From an uncultured Aequorivita sp. (GTDB taxonomy: Bacteria; Bacteroidota; Bacteroidia; Flavobacteriales; Flavobacteriaceae), in assembly GCA_937125455.1 (NCBI GenBank), contig CAKZLK010000038.1:103171-167170 (forward strand): 64,000 nucleotides of DNA, read 5' to 3'. Of the stretch, positions 44,395 through 52,951 are shown piece after piece. The notes under the pieces were generated by a model. The model searched no databases, was not told the origin of the DNA, and worked only from the letters and a program-made list of their open reading frames with translations. How positions within the stretch are numbered: the stretch's first letter is position 1; every line of letters starts with the position of its first letter. A program made the translations under genes and the position numbers.

Positions 44395-45621
44395 ATGAAA
44401 CAGGAAATGAAATATATCAAAATAATCAGTTCAATAATGGCCATAGCCTTATTAATGGCTTGCAACAACAAAGCTGAAAGCAAATTGGACCACAACGAAA
44501 CGCAAACGTCCGAGCATTCTGAAGGCGAGGAAGCTGGACACGAAAATGAAGAAGGCGTGGTAGCCATTACCCAGGCACAGGCAGAAACCATTGGTCTTGA
44601 AATGAAACCATTGGAACAAAAAAATTTGGGAAACACCATAAAAGTTACTGGCCAATTGGAATTATTTCCACAGGACAGGGCCAACATAAGTCCCTTTGTG
44701 GGTGGAAATGTCCGTTCCATCACTGTCATAGAAGGCGACAAAGTGAGCAAAGGTCAGGTATTGGCATATTTGGAACATCCAGATATCATTACAATGCAAC
44801 AGGAATTTCAGGAAAAGAACGATGAACTGGTCTTTTTGGAACAGGATTTTGAACGAAAAAAAATACTACACGAAAAGGGCGTTTCATCAGGGAAGGAATT
44901 TCAACTGGCACAGTCCAAATTTCGTTCTACCACATCAAGTGTCAATGGATTGCGTTCCAAACTAAAACTTCTGGGCATCAATACCAGTAAAGTTTTGGAA
45001 GGGCAAATCTATTCGGCAGTACCCATTACCTCGCCCATCAGTGGCTTTGTGGATGAAGTAATGGTCAGCCTTGGCGATTACGTTGCGCCACAGACCAAAA
45101 TGTTCACGGTAAGTGACAATACAGAAATCCACGCCGACTTTAAAGTCTATGAAAAGGACATCCATAAAGTAAAAGAAGGGCAGGAAATATATTTTACGGT
45201 GGCTTCAAAACCAAATGAGCTTTTAAAGGCAAAAATTCACGCCATAGGTAAAACTTTTGAAACAGACCCAAAAGCCTTGCACGTTCACGCAGACGTACAT
45301 AATGAAGACAAAGAACTTCTTCCGGGAATGTATGTGGAAGGTAGAATTGCCCAAGATGAAAAAATGGTCTATGCCGTACCCGAGGATGCAATTATCAAAG
45401 AAGGCGAACAATCCTTTATTTTTATTTTGGATGAAGATGGCGAAAAGGAAGCGAACAAAATAAAATTTAAAATGATACCTGTAAGCACAGGCATTACAGA
45501 TTTGGATTTTGTGGAAATAAACCTTCCGGCAAATGTCCCGAAAGGAATCAAGGTGGTAACAAAAGGAGCCTATACGCTCTCGTCCGAAATGGTCAAGGGC
45601 GAACTGGAACACGACCATTAA
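44395..45621 (+). CDS. CzcB-like RND periplasmic adaptor lipoprotein
   Basis: 408 residues. The lipobox is LLMAC. A His/Glu-rich linker (SEHSEGEEAGHENEEG) precedes the membrane-fusion core: GGNVRSITVIEGDKVSKGQVLAYLEHP, a coiled-coil hairpin (EFQEKNDELVFLEQDFERKKILHEKG), then SPISGFVDEVMVSLGDYVAPQ and beta-barrel and membrane-proximal domains. It would couple the CzcA-TolC fusion across the periplasm. ATG 44395 or 44407 could be the start. Unlike the CusB-like adaptor it lacks DUF3347. Confidence 0.9.
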   Translation: MKQEMKYIKIISSIMAIALLMACNNKAESKLDHNETQTSEHSEGEEAGHENEEGVVAITQAQAETIGLEMKPLEQKNLGNTIKVTGQLELFPQDRANISPFVGGNVRSITVIEGDKVSKGQVLAYLEHPDIITMQQEFQEKNDELVFLEQDFERKKILHEKGVSSGKEFQLAQSKFRSTTSSVNGLRSKLKLLGINTSKVLEGQIYSAVPITSPISGFVDEVMVSLGDYVAPQTKMFTVSDNTEIHADFKVYEKDIHKVKEGQEIYFTVASKPNELLKAKIHAIGKTFETDPKALHVHADVHNEDKELLPGMYVEGRIAQDEKMVYAVPEDAIIKEGEQSFIFILDEDGEKEANKIKFKMIPVSTGITDLDFVEINLPANVPKGIKVVTKGAYTLSSEMVKGELEHDH

Positions 45622-45741
45622 AAATTTGTAAATTTTAAAACAAAACGATATTCAGATGAAATGCCTATTGACAATTTTCATATCAACATAGAAAGATAAT
45701 TGAGGCATTCCATCTTCCATTTTATGAAATATTTTAGAAAG

Positions 45742-46080
45742 ATGAAAGAGATAAAAGCATTTATAAAACCAAACCGAATCCAAAGAGTAATCGAAGCTTT
45801 GGCCGAAAACGGGTTTAAGAGTATGACACTTTCACAGGCAGAAGGCACGGGAGCGTTTAAGGCAAAGGGTGCAAGACCCTCGCTTGATTTTCACGTAACC
45901 GACAGTCCTGTGGTAAAGTTGGAACTGGTCTGCCAAAACGAAGAGGCCCAAGATGCCATAGACCTTATCATTGCCAATGGAAAGACCAATGAGCAGGGCG
46001 ATGGAATTATCTATATGATGGATATTGAAGACGCTTTTCAGATTAAAACGGGAGAGTCGTTGAAGAAAAAACAGGGATAA
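45742..46080 (+). CDS. PII-like signalling protein
   Basis: 112 residues, the normal PII length. KEIKAFIKPNRIQRVIEALAENGFKSMTLSQAEGTG resembles the first half of GlnB/GlnK, and KLELVCQNEEAQDAIDLIIANGKTNEQGDGIIYMMDIEDAFQIKTGE the second. The T-loop is short and lacks the uridylylated Tyr context of GlnB. It lies between the metal adaptor and a Fur-type gene, so it more likely belongs to the PII-like group linked to metal efflux than to nitrogen control. The ligand is unknown. Earlier in-frame starts exist (45724, 45700). Confidence 0.8.
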   Translation: MKEIKAFIKPNRIQRVIEALAENGFKSMTLSQAEGTGAFKAKGARPSLDFHVTDSPVVKLELVCQNEEAQDAIDLIIANGKTNEQGDGIIYMMDIEDAFQIKTGESLKKKQG

Positions 46081-46086
46081 ATTGAG

Positions 46087-46518
46087 ATGTTTATGAATGA
46101 AATTGAAACATTTTTAGAGCACAAAAACGTTCGGCCAACCGCAATGCGCATCCTTATCTACAAATATATGGCACAGCAGGATACAGCGGTAGCATTGACC
46201 GATGTTGAAAACGCTTTTGCCAAAGCGGAACGCACCACCCTTTACCGAACCATAAAAACTTTTGAGGAAAAAGGTATCGTGCACCAAATAGAAGATGGCA
46301 CTGGAACCACTAAATATGCACTCTGCGAGCCCGGTTGCAACTGCGAGATTGAACAGGATTTGCACCTACATTTCCATTGCAACAATTGCGATGAAACGGT
46401 TTGCCTCACGCAACATAAAATCCCACATATTAATTTACCTGACGGCTATTTGGCCGAAGATGTAAACCTTGTGGTCAAGGGGATTTGTGAGAAATGCAGT
46501 AACCAATCAAATCAATAA
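46087..46518 (+). CDS. Fur/Zur-family transcriptional regulator
   Basis: 143 residues. The winged-helix region (VRPTAMRILIYKYM...AERTTLYRTIKTFEEKGIVHQI) is followed by the Fur metal motif LHLHFHCNNCDETVCL and a second cysteine pair ICEKC, so the structural Zn(Cys)4 site is intact. The regulatory His/Glu site suggests Zn or Fe sensing; position inside the divalent-metal efflux block favours zinc. It starts 6 bp after the PII-like gene. Confidence 0.9.
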   Translation: MFMNEIETFLEHKNVRPTAMRILIYKYMAQQDTAVALTDVENAFAKAERTTLYRTIKTFEEKGIVHQIEDGTGTTKYALCEPGCNCEIEQDLHLHFHCNNCDETVCLTQHKIPHINLPDGYLAEDVNLVVKGICEKCSNQSNQ

Positions 46519-46530
46519 AAAAAAATTAGT

Positions 46531-47847
46531 ATGGCCGAATTAAAAAAATCACTCGGAACACTTCGCCTTACCTTTTATGGTGTTGGTACTATAGTAGGCG
46601 CGGGAATTTATACCGTTATTGGTGCGGCCGCAGGACAAGCGGGTACAGACCTTTGGTTGAGTTTTTTCTTCGCTGCGATTGCTGCAAGTGTTTCGGCAAT
46701 GTCGTATGCAGAAATGTCCTCTACCTATCCCAATGCAGGTGCCGAATTCATTTTTGTACGCAAAGCATTTCCAAAGATAGATATACCGTCCTTTCTAACA
46801 GGCTGGACTGTTGCCTTTCACAGTTCAGCCACAATAGCCGCTGTTTTGCTGGCCTTTTCGGGATATTTCAACACTTTTTTTAGTGTACCTTCCTTATTGA
46901 TAAGTTATGGCGTGTTGATAGTCCTTTCATTGATAAGCATTACGGGCATCAAGAAATCATCTACTGCCAATATTATAATGGTTAGCATACAGTTGTTGGG
47001 TTTATTCATTCTCATTGCAGTCGGTCTGGCTGAAACTGGTCCGCCAAAAGCAGAATTTTTCGAAGTGGAATCCTTTTCGGGTACGTTGGCAGCTACTGCA
47101 ACATTGTTTTTTGTCTATACCGGATTTGAGCATATGGCATCATTGGGTTCGGAAGTGAAAAACCCTGGCAAGACCATACCTCGTGCCTTTCTATTGACAA
47201 TGGTCTTTACCACCGTAATCTATTTGCTCATAGCTTTTACGGTTCTTAATATTGCTGACCCATCAAAACTGGCAAAAGTAGATTCGCCACTATCACTTGC
47301 AGCATCCAATCTCAACAGTTGGTTGCCTATTGCCTTGGCGGTCGCAGCTCTTTTTGCCACGGCAAATGCCGCCTTTAGCGGTATTATTTCCATTAGCAGG
47401 TTGCTGTTCGGAATGGCAAGTGTGGGTGAACTTCCAAAGTTTATGACCAAGACCAATGCACAAAAAGTGCCGTGGGTCACCACCATTGTGGTTATGGCGG
47501 CAGTTGCGGGATTTATGTTGTTGGGCGATATTAAAATCGTAGCGGGAATGTCATCGTTGGGTGCGCTGCTCGTATTTGTAGCCGTAAACATTGCCCTCAT
47601 TGTATTGCGTTTCAAAGCACCTGATAAAGAAAGACCATTTAAAGTTCCTTTGACTATTGGGAAAGTGCCAATACTGCCAATTTTGGCAATATTTATTAGC
47701 CTATCTTTAATTATACAATATGATTGGCAAGTATATGCCGCATTTGTAGGTGCCATTGTAGTGGGTATCGTGTTGGATTACTTTTTGGATAAAAGACCCA
47801 AAGAAGACATAGATGTGAAAGATGAAAACGAATTGTTTAAACATTAA
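46531..47847 (+). CDS. APC-family amino acid/amine permease
   Basis: 438 residues, about 12 membrane helices. GVGTIVGAGIYTVIGAAAGQAG (near 17-38) is the TM1 substrate-binding segment of APC transporters, and ASLGSEVKNPGKTIPRA the TM6-loop signature. It carries an amino acid or related cation; the substrate is not readable. It is co-directional with the Fur-type gene (12 bp gap) and ends 9 bp before a small ORF, so it belongs to the same transcript. Confidence 0.9.
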   Translation: MAELKKSLGTLRLTFYGVGTIVGAGIYTVIGAAAGQAGTDLWLSFFFAAIAASVSAMSYAEMSSTYPNAGAEFIFVRKAFPKIDIPSFLTGWTVAFHSSATIAAVLLAFSGYFNTFFSVPSLLISYGVLIVLSLISITGIKKSSTANIIMVSIQLLGLFILIAVGLAETGPPKAEFFEVESFSGTLAATATLFFVYTGFEHMASLGSEVKNPGKTIPRAFLLTMVFTTVIYLLIAFTVLNIADPSKLAKVDSPLSLAASNLNSWLPIALAVAALFATANAAFSGIISISRLLFGMASVGELPKFMTKTNAQKVPWVTTIVVMAAVAGFMLLGDIKIVAGMSSLGALLVFVAVNIALIVLRFKAPDKERPFKVPLTIGKVPILPILAIFISLSLIIQYDWQVYAAFVGAIVVGIVLDYFLDKRPKEDIDVKDENELFKH

Positions 47848-47856
47848 TCGAGTATT

Positions 47857-48033
47857 ATGGACTGGATGTTTGATGATTTCAAAACGGAATTGGATGCCCT
47901 AAATTCAACAGTACGCGAAAAAGCCTTCGAAATTGCCAAGGAACTTGTACAAGAGAAAGACCTTTCAGCAAAAGAAGCGTTGAAACAAGCTATTATAAGA
48001 GCAGAGGAATGGTTTTATGACCTTGGTGGATAG
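47857..48033 (+). CDS. Small conserved-looking helical protein
   Basis: 58 residues (MDWMFDDFKTELDALNSTV..., ending AIIRAEEWFYDLGG). It starts 9 bp after the APC permease stop and shows strong amphipathic helix periodicity with no signal. No family is recognised. The coding bias and tight spacing make it a likely gene; it could be an accessory subunit of a neighbour. Confidence 0.6.
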   Translation: MDWMFDDFKTELDALNSTVREKAFEIAKELVQEKDLSAKEALKQAIIRAEEWFYDLGG

Positions 48034-48093
48034 CAATTTATTTGCACTTCCATTGCATTGATTATATCACTACATTGATTAAAATTTAAAATT

Positions 48094-48449
48094 ATGATAC
48101 AGTTATTGAATTCAGAAAAGGAAAATGTTATTGCCGCCATTTTGGAAGGCAAAATCTCTAAAACCGATGTGGAGTCCATTCATTCCCGTATCCACCAAAT
48201 CCTGAAAAGCAATCAAAAAGTTCATTTCTATTTTGAAATGCACGATTTTGAAGGTTATACCTTAAAAGGCTTTTGGGAAGATATTAAAGTAGATAGCGCA
48301 CACATTTCCGATTATGAAAAATGGCTTTTGTGGGCGAAAAGAAATGGCAGGAATGGGTCGCAAAAGCTACTGATTTCTTTACAAGTTCGGAAGTGAAATA
48401 CTTCGATTTAAAAGAAAAAGAAGCAGCTAAAAAATGGATAGCACAATAA
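48094..48449 (+). pseudogene. SpoIIAA/STAS-like gene with a single-base frameshift
   Basis: The frame from ATG 48094 runs to 48396 (100 codons), but the last 25 residues look unlike protein. In the other frame, from the A5 run at 48317-48321 to 48449, the sequence reads MAFVGEKKWQEWVAKATDFFTSSEVKYFDLKEKEAAKKWIAQ, the normal C-terminus of SpoIIAA-like STAS proteins. One extra A would give a complete 118-residue protein. Either a real frameshift mutation, a homopolymer sequencing error, or slippage at the A run. Confidence 0.7.
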
Positions 48450-48459
48450 AATTGGACCA

Positions 48460-50424
48460 ATGATAAAACAAAAAAGAAACCTTCGGGATTTAGACCCAAA
48501 AGAACATCAAGGCGAACATTCCGAGTCGGATGGCCACAATCACAGCAATCCCGAAAATCTTGGCAAGTTTAGAACTTATTTGCCAGCAATTTTCAGTTTT
48601 GTAATGCTCATCGCAGGCATTGCGTTCGATTATTTCGAAACCTTCCCCTACTTTTCGGGCTGGATTCGCATCGTTTGGTATGTCGTGGCATATCTTCCCG
48701 TTGGATTTCCTGTAATCAGGGAAGGCTGGAACAGCATTGTAAAAGGCGATTTTTTTACGGAATTTCTGTTGATGTCCATTGCAACCATTGGCGCATTCGC
48801 CATTGGCGAATATCCGGAAGGTGTGGCCGTAATGTTGTTTTATGCCGTTGGCGAGCTGTTTCAGAACGCGGCGGTCAACAAGGCAAAAAAAAATATAAAG
48901 GCATTGCTCGATGTGCGTCCCAATGAAGCCTTGGTGTATCGGAACAATGATTATGTGTCTGTAAATCCCGAAACCGTTGAAATTGGCGAAAAGGTGCAAG
49001 TTCGTGTAGGCGAAAAAATCCCTTTGGACGGTATCTTATTATCAGAAAAAGGCTCATTTAACACGGCAGCCCTAACAGGCGAAAGCAAACCCAATACCAT
49101 TGCCAAGGGCGAAAAAGTATTTGCGGGAAGCATCAATCTGGACGGTGTTGTAGAAATCGAGACCACCAAGGAATTTAAGGACAGTTCCATTGCCCGAATC
49201 CTCGATATGGTGCAGAATGCAACCGCCCGAAAATCAAAAACCGAATTGTTTATCAGAAAGTTTGCAAGAATCTATACACCAATTGTGGTTTTCTTGGCAA
49301 TTGGTTTGACGTTTATACCCTATTTTTTTGTGGACAATTATGTCTTTAACGATTGGTTATACAGAGCTTTGATTTTCTTGGTCATTTCCTGTCCCTGTGC
49401 TTTGGTAATCTCAATTCCCTTGGGTTATTTCGGTGGATTGGGAGCAGCTTCAATAAATGGAATTCTGTTTAAAGGTGCTTCCTATTTGGATGAAATGACC
49501 AAAATAACAACGGTTGTTATGGACAAAACAGGAACTGTGACCAAAGGTGTTTTCAAAATCAAGGACATCAAAGCCATTGATTGGGAAGAACCTGAATTTA
49601 TGAAGTACCTGATGGCGATGGAAGAGCAATCCACGCATCCCATTGCCAAGGCAATTATGGAATTCAAAGCCGATGGTGAGGATTTTGAGGCTACAAACGT
49701 CAATGAAGTTGCGGGAAAAGGTCTAAAGGGAACGGTAAATGGTAAAACCGTCTTGGTGGGCAACAAAGCATTGATGACTTCGAATAGCATCGAAGTTCCT
49801 TCTGAAACTGACGCTATTGTGGAATCTATAGTAATGGTTTCCATTGAGGGCAAATTTGCTGGCTACGTCATTATTGCAGACGAGTTAAAGGATGATGCCC
49901 ACGAAGCCATAGCACAAATCCGCAAATCCGGAATTTCCAAAATCATTATGCTTTCGGGCGATAAAGATTCCATAACCCAACAAGTGGCCAAGGAAATGGG
50001 CGTGGATTGTGCAAAAGGCGGTTTATTGCCGGAAGACAAGTTGAGGGAAGTTGAAAAACTGATGGCAGAAACCGATAACAAAGTGGCCTTTATTGGCGAT
50101 GGCATCAACGATGCGCCAGTTTTGGCCGCAAGCGATGTTGGTATCGCAATGGGAGGTTTAGGCAGTGATGTGGCCATTGAAACGGCAGATGTTATCATCC
50201 AAACAGACCAACCCAGCAAAATTGCAAGAGCCATAAAAATTGGACGCTCTACCCGAAAAATTGTTTGGCAGAATATTGGTTTGGCGTTTGGTGTAAAAGC
50301 CGTGGTTTTAATATTGGGAGCAGGGGGTTTAGCCACAATGTGGGAAGCCGTTTTTGCGGATGTTGGCGTGGCTTTATTGGCGATATTGAATGCTGTTAGA
50401 TTGCAGAAGATGAAGTGGGATTAA
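48460..50424 (+). CDS. Heavy-metal P-type ATPase, ZntA/CadA-like
   Basis: 654 residues. It has no N-terminal HMA; instead a short His-rich start (EHQGEHSESDGHNHSNPEN) could bind metal. Core motifs: C311-P-C313 in SCPCALVISIPLGYFGGLGAA, phosphorylation Asp355 in DKTGT, EEQSTHPIAKAI and [24 protein letters not shown] followed by ALVISIPL with a Gly-rich stretch matches the Zn/Cd/Pb exporters (P1B-2). It begins 11 bp after the STAS-like gene and closes the metal-resistance block. Confidence 0.93.
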   Translation: MIKQKRNLRDLDPKEHQGEHSESDGHNHSNPENLGKFRTYLPAIFSFVMLIAGIAFDYFETFPYFSGWIRIVWYVVAYLPVGFPVIREGWNSIVKGDFFTEFLLMSIATIGAFAIGEYPEGVAVMLFYAVGELFQNAAVNKAKKNIKALLDVRPNEALVYRNNDYVSVNPETVEIGEKVQVRVGEKIPLDGILLSEKGSFNTAALTGESKPNTIAKGEKVFAGSINLDGVVEIETTKEFKDSSIARILDMVQNATARKSKTELFIRKFARIYTPIVVFLAIGLTFIPYFFVDNYVFNDWLYRALIFLVISCPCALVISIPLGYFGGLGAASINGILFKGASYLDEMTKITTVVMDKTGTVTKGVFKIKDIKAIDWEEPEFMKYLMAMEEQSTHPIAKAIMEFKADGEDFEATNVNEVAGKGLKGTVNGKTVLVGNKALMTSNSIEVPSETDAIVESIVMVSIEGKFAGYVIIADELKDDAHEAIAQIRKSGISKIIMLSGDKDSITQQVAKEMGVDCAKGGLLPEDKLREVEKLMAETDNKVAFIGDGINDAPVLAASDVGIAMGGLGSDVAIETADVIIQTDQPSKIARAIKIGRSTRKIVWQNIGLAFGVKAVVLILGAGGLATMWEAVFADVGVALLAILNAVRLQKMKWD

Positions 50425-50462
50425 AATTTTTAATTATAGAAGTAACAGAAAAATTCCAATAT

Positions 50463-51362
50463 ATGCAATTACCACAAAGAGTACCTCAACATATTTCTGA
50501 ATCAACATCGTTCAAAATATTTGCAAACCACATTCCGGACAATTGGATAGTTAGAGACGTTACTGAAAGAGATTATGGTATCGACTGTTATGTAGAATTG
50601 GTAAATGAGAAAAATCAATTAACAGGAGATTTAGCATCAATACAACTCAAATCTAAAGAGAATATAAATTGGAATTTGGATAATACATTGACTATTTCCA
50701 ATATAAAAATATCGACAAGTAATTATTGGTATCGCTTTCCAGTACCAGTATTTCTCTGTGTGACGGACAATGAAAAAAAAGAAATGTATTTTATTTCAGT
50801 CAAAAATTTTATAAAAAAGAATTTTTTTGCTTTCGCAAAGCAAAAGACCTTTAATTATTCTATATCAAAAGATATGGACTTTTTTGATAAAAAATCGGGA
50901 CCATCACTTTTCAGATTGAGATATGCTTTTCAAGATTCAAGAAATCTCTTTGAAAATGAAATGAAAACGTTCTTATCAACATTGGAACATTATCACAATT
51001 TTCAAGATGAGCATAGTTACAGGGATTATCATTTGCCCATAGAATCTGTGGATTTAATCTTTTTTGAAGCGATGCATCGCAATTACTTTTTTATTGCTGA
51101 TTATTTATTAATTGAGCATCCAATTCTGTCTTTAAGAGAGTTGAAATTAAAAAGCAAACAGGTTTTCAAAGATGACTATTACGAGCTCTATGAACACGAT
51201 TTATCTCAAGTAGCGGAAGATTTTAGAAATTTATCCTTAAAAATAATCAAGGGTCTTAAACAAAAAGTTGATGCTGAAAAAGAGTATTGGATTACTATGG
51301 ATTTAAACCTATATAATTATGTAACCAATATAAAAGATAACGGCGAGCTACCACACTATTGA
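50463..51362 (+). CDS. DUF4365 nuclease-like protein
   Basis: 299 residues. ERDYGIDCYVELV (Asp41, Glu45) followed by GDLASIQLKSK (Q61-x-K63) is the DUF4365 core, a PD-(D/E)xK-type restriction-endonuclease-like motif. The C-terminal 150 residues have no recognisable domain. The ATG at 50463 gives the conserved start; an upstream in-frame start overlaps the ATPase gene. It opens an AT-rich block with a different character from the metal genes, which suggests separate acquisition. The family is frequent in accessory and defence regions. Confidence 0.78.
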   Translation: MQLPQRVPQHISESTSFKIFANHIPDNWIVRDVTERDYGIDCYVELVNEKNQLTGDLASIQLKSKENINWNLDNTLTISNIKISTSNYWYRFPVPVFLCVTDNEKKEMYFISVKNFIKKNFFAFAKQKTFNYSISKDMDFFDKKSGPSLFRLRYAFQDSRNLFENEMKTFLSTLEHYHNFQDEHSYRDYHLPIESVDLIFFEAMHRNYFFIADYLLIEHPILSLRELKLKSKQVFKDDYYELYEHDLSQVAEDFRNLSLKIIKGLKQKVDAEKEYWITMDLNLYNYVTNIKDNGELPHY

Positions 51363-51499
51363 TTTTTATATAAAAACTATATTAGTGCATCAGGAAATTT
51401 AAATTGGCTTATTAAAAAACTGGACTAAAGAAAATTATAAATAAATAACCAAAACAATTTCAATAGCTTTGTGAATCATCTTTAGTTATCACAATAGTT

Positions 51500-52879
51500 A
51501 TGTTAAGCACCGCTGAAATAAAATCCCTGATTGCATCTGGAGAGGGCTATAATGTGGAATTCAAGAAAAATATTCCGAATAAGGTCAAAGAGGTCACAGA
51601 AGAAATCTGTGCCTTTGCCAATGCAGCAGGTGGTACTATTTTATTAGGTGTTGACGACAATAATGTGATTCAAGGAATTACTTTCAATAATGCAAAGCAT
51701 TCTGCGATTCAAAATTCAATAAACGAAATAACACCTGCATTACATTGTGAAATCTATTCTTTAGGGGTTGATGGTAAAGAGTTGGTGGTAATTGAAGTGC
51801 CTTCCGGCGAAAGCAAACCTTATGTACTTTCTGGAGCTATTTATGTACGCCAAGGCCCTAATTCCCAAAAACTCACAACAGTTGAGGAAATGAGGGATTT
51901 TTTTCAACAGGCAGATAGAATTTATTTTGATGAAGCACCTTGCAAAACCATTGATATAGTGCAAGATATTCCTGATGCCAATATTATTCAGTTTAGGGAT
52001 TTGGCAGGTTTAAATTCCACGATTTCCAATGAGCAGGTTTTTCAAAATCTTAAACTGATTACAAAAGAAGGCTATCTTAAAAATGGTGCCGCTTTGTTTT
52101 TCGCAAAAAACCCCGAAACGTTTTTTGAAAAAGCAGTAATTCGTTGTATTGCTTTTGATGGTATTGACAAAAGATACATTGTTGATGATAAAACAATGGT
52201 TGGAACGCTATATCAACAATTCCTTCAAGCGATGGCTTGGCTTAAAACAAAGCTTAATATTCGTTATGATATTGAAGGTGCTGGCTCACAGCCACGTAAG
52301 GAACATTGGGAAATTCCCGAAACAGTTTTTAAGGAAGCAATTATCAATGCTCTGGCACATAGAGATTATTATGACAAAGGTGCACGTATTACTGTTGAAG
52401 TTTTTAATGATAGAGTTGAAGTCTCAAATCCTGGTGGACTTGTTAGCGGTATTCCTAAAAATGAATTTGGAAAAAGAAGTTTAAGTAGAAATCCTTTGAT
52501 ATTTGGTCTATTTGAAAGAATTAGAATGGTAGAACAAGTAGGTTCTGGTATCAGTAGAATGAGGGATTTAATGGTAGAAGAAGATTTAACGCCACCTGAA
52601 TTTAATACTGAAGGTATATTTACTGTTACATTTAGAAGACCTTTTGATTTTGATAAGTGGGTAGATAAGTGGGTAGATAATCTTACTGATAATAGAGTTG
52701 GAATTATTAGAGCTATCCATAAAGATAATAAAGTTTCTAAAAGAGAACTTGAAGATATAATAGGCTTAAGTCCTACTGCCATTGATAATAATATTGATGC
52801 ACTAAAAGATATTGGTCTTATTGAAAGAATGGGTGGAGCAAAAGGTGGCCATTGGAAAATTAATTACATACTTCCTTAA
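51500..52879 (+). CDS. AlbA_2/Schlafen-like putative nucleic-acid-binding regulator
   Basis: 459 residues. The N-terminal AlbA_2 domain (1-125) has GYNVEFKKN and ICAFANAAGGTILLGVDDN, with GAIYVRQGPNSQ. The middle carries the HATPase_c_4-type segment EAIINALAHRDYYDKGARITVEVFNDRVEVSNPGGL. A C-terminal winged helix follows (VSKRELEDIIGLSPTAIDNNIDALKDIGLIERMG). Such RNA/DNA-binding proteins are common in mobile elements and have been suggested as regulators or defence factors. A KWVDKWVDN duplication lies before the HTH. Confidence 0.85.
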   Translation: MLSTAEIKSLIASGEGYNVEFKKNIPNKVKEVTEEICAFANAAGGTILLGVDDNNVIQGITFNNAKHSAIQNSINEITPALHCEIYSLGVDGKELVVIEVPSGESKPYVLSGAIYVRQGPNSQKLTTVEEMRDFFQQADRIYFDEAPCKTIDIVQDIPDANIIQFRDLAGLNSTISNEQVFQNLKLITKEGYLKNGAALFFAKNPETFFEKAVIRCIAFDGIDKRYIVDDKTMVGTLYQQFLQAMAWLKTKLNIRYDIEGAGSQPRKEHWEIPETVFKEAIINALAHRDYYDKGARITVEVFNDRVEVSNPGGLVSGIPKNEFGKRSLSRNPLIFGLFERIRMVEQVGSGISRMRDLMVEEDLTPPEFNTEGIFTVTFRRPFDFDKWVDKWVDNLTDNRVGIIRAIHKDNKVSKRELEDIIGLSPTAIDNNIDALKDIGLIERMGGAKGGHWKINYILP

Positions 52880-52951
52880 GTGGGTAGAAAAGGTGGGTAG
52901 AAAATCTATTGTTAAATTAGAAGTTAGAAATGAAGGTATGTTTTATAGAAT

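Noticed and set aside
48310..48330. Programmed -1 frameshifting in the SpoIIAA-like gene
   Set aside because: The run is only A5 in G-AAA-AAT context, without a canonical slippery heptamer or a clear downstream stem, so mutation or sequencing error is the simpler reading.
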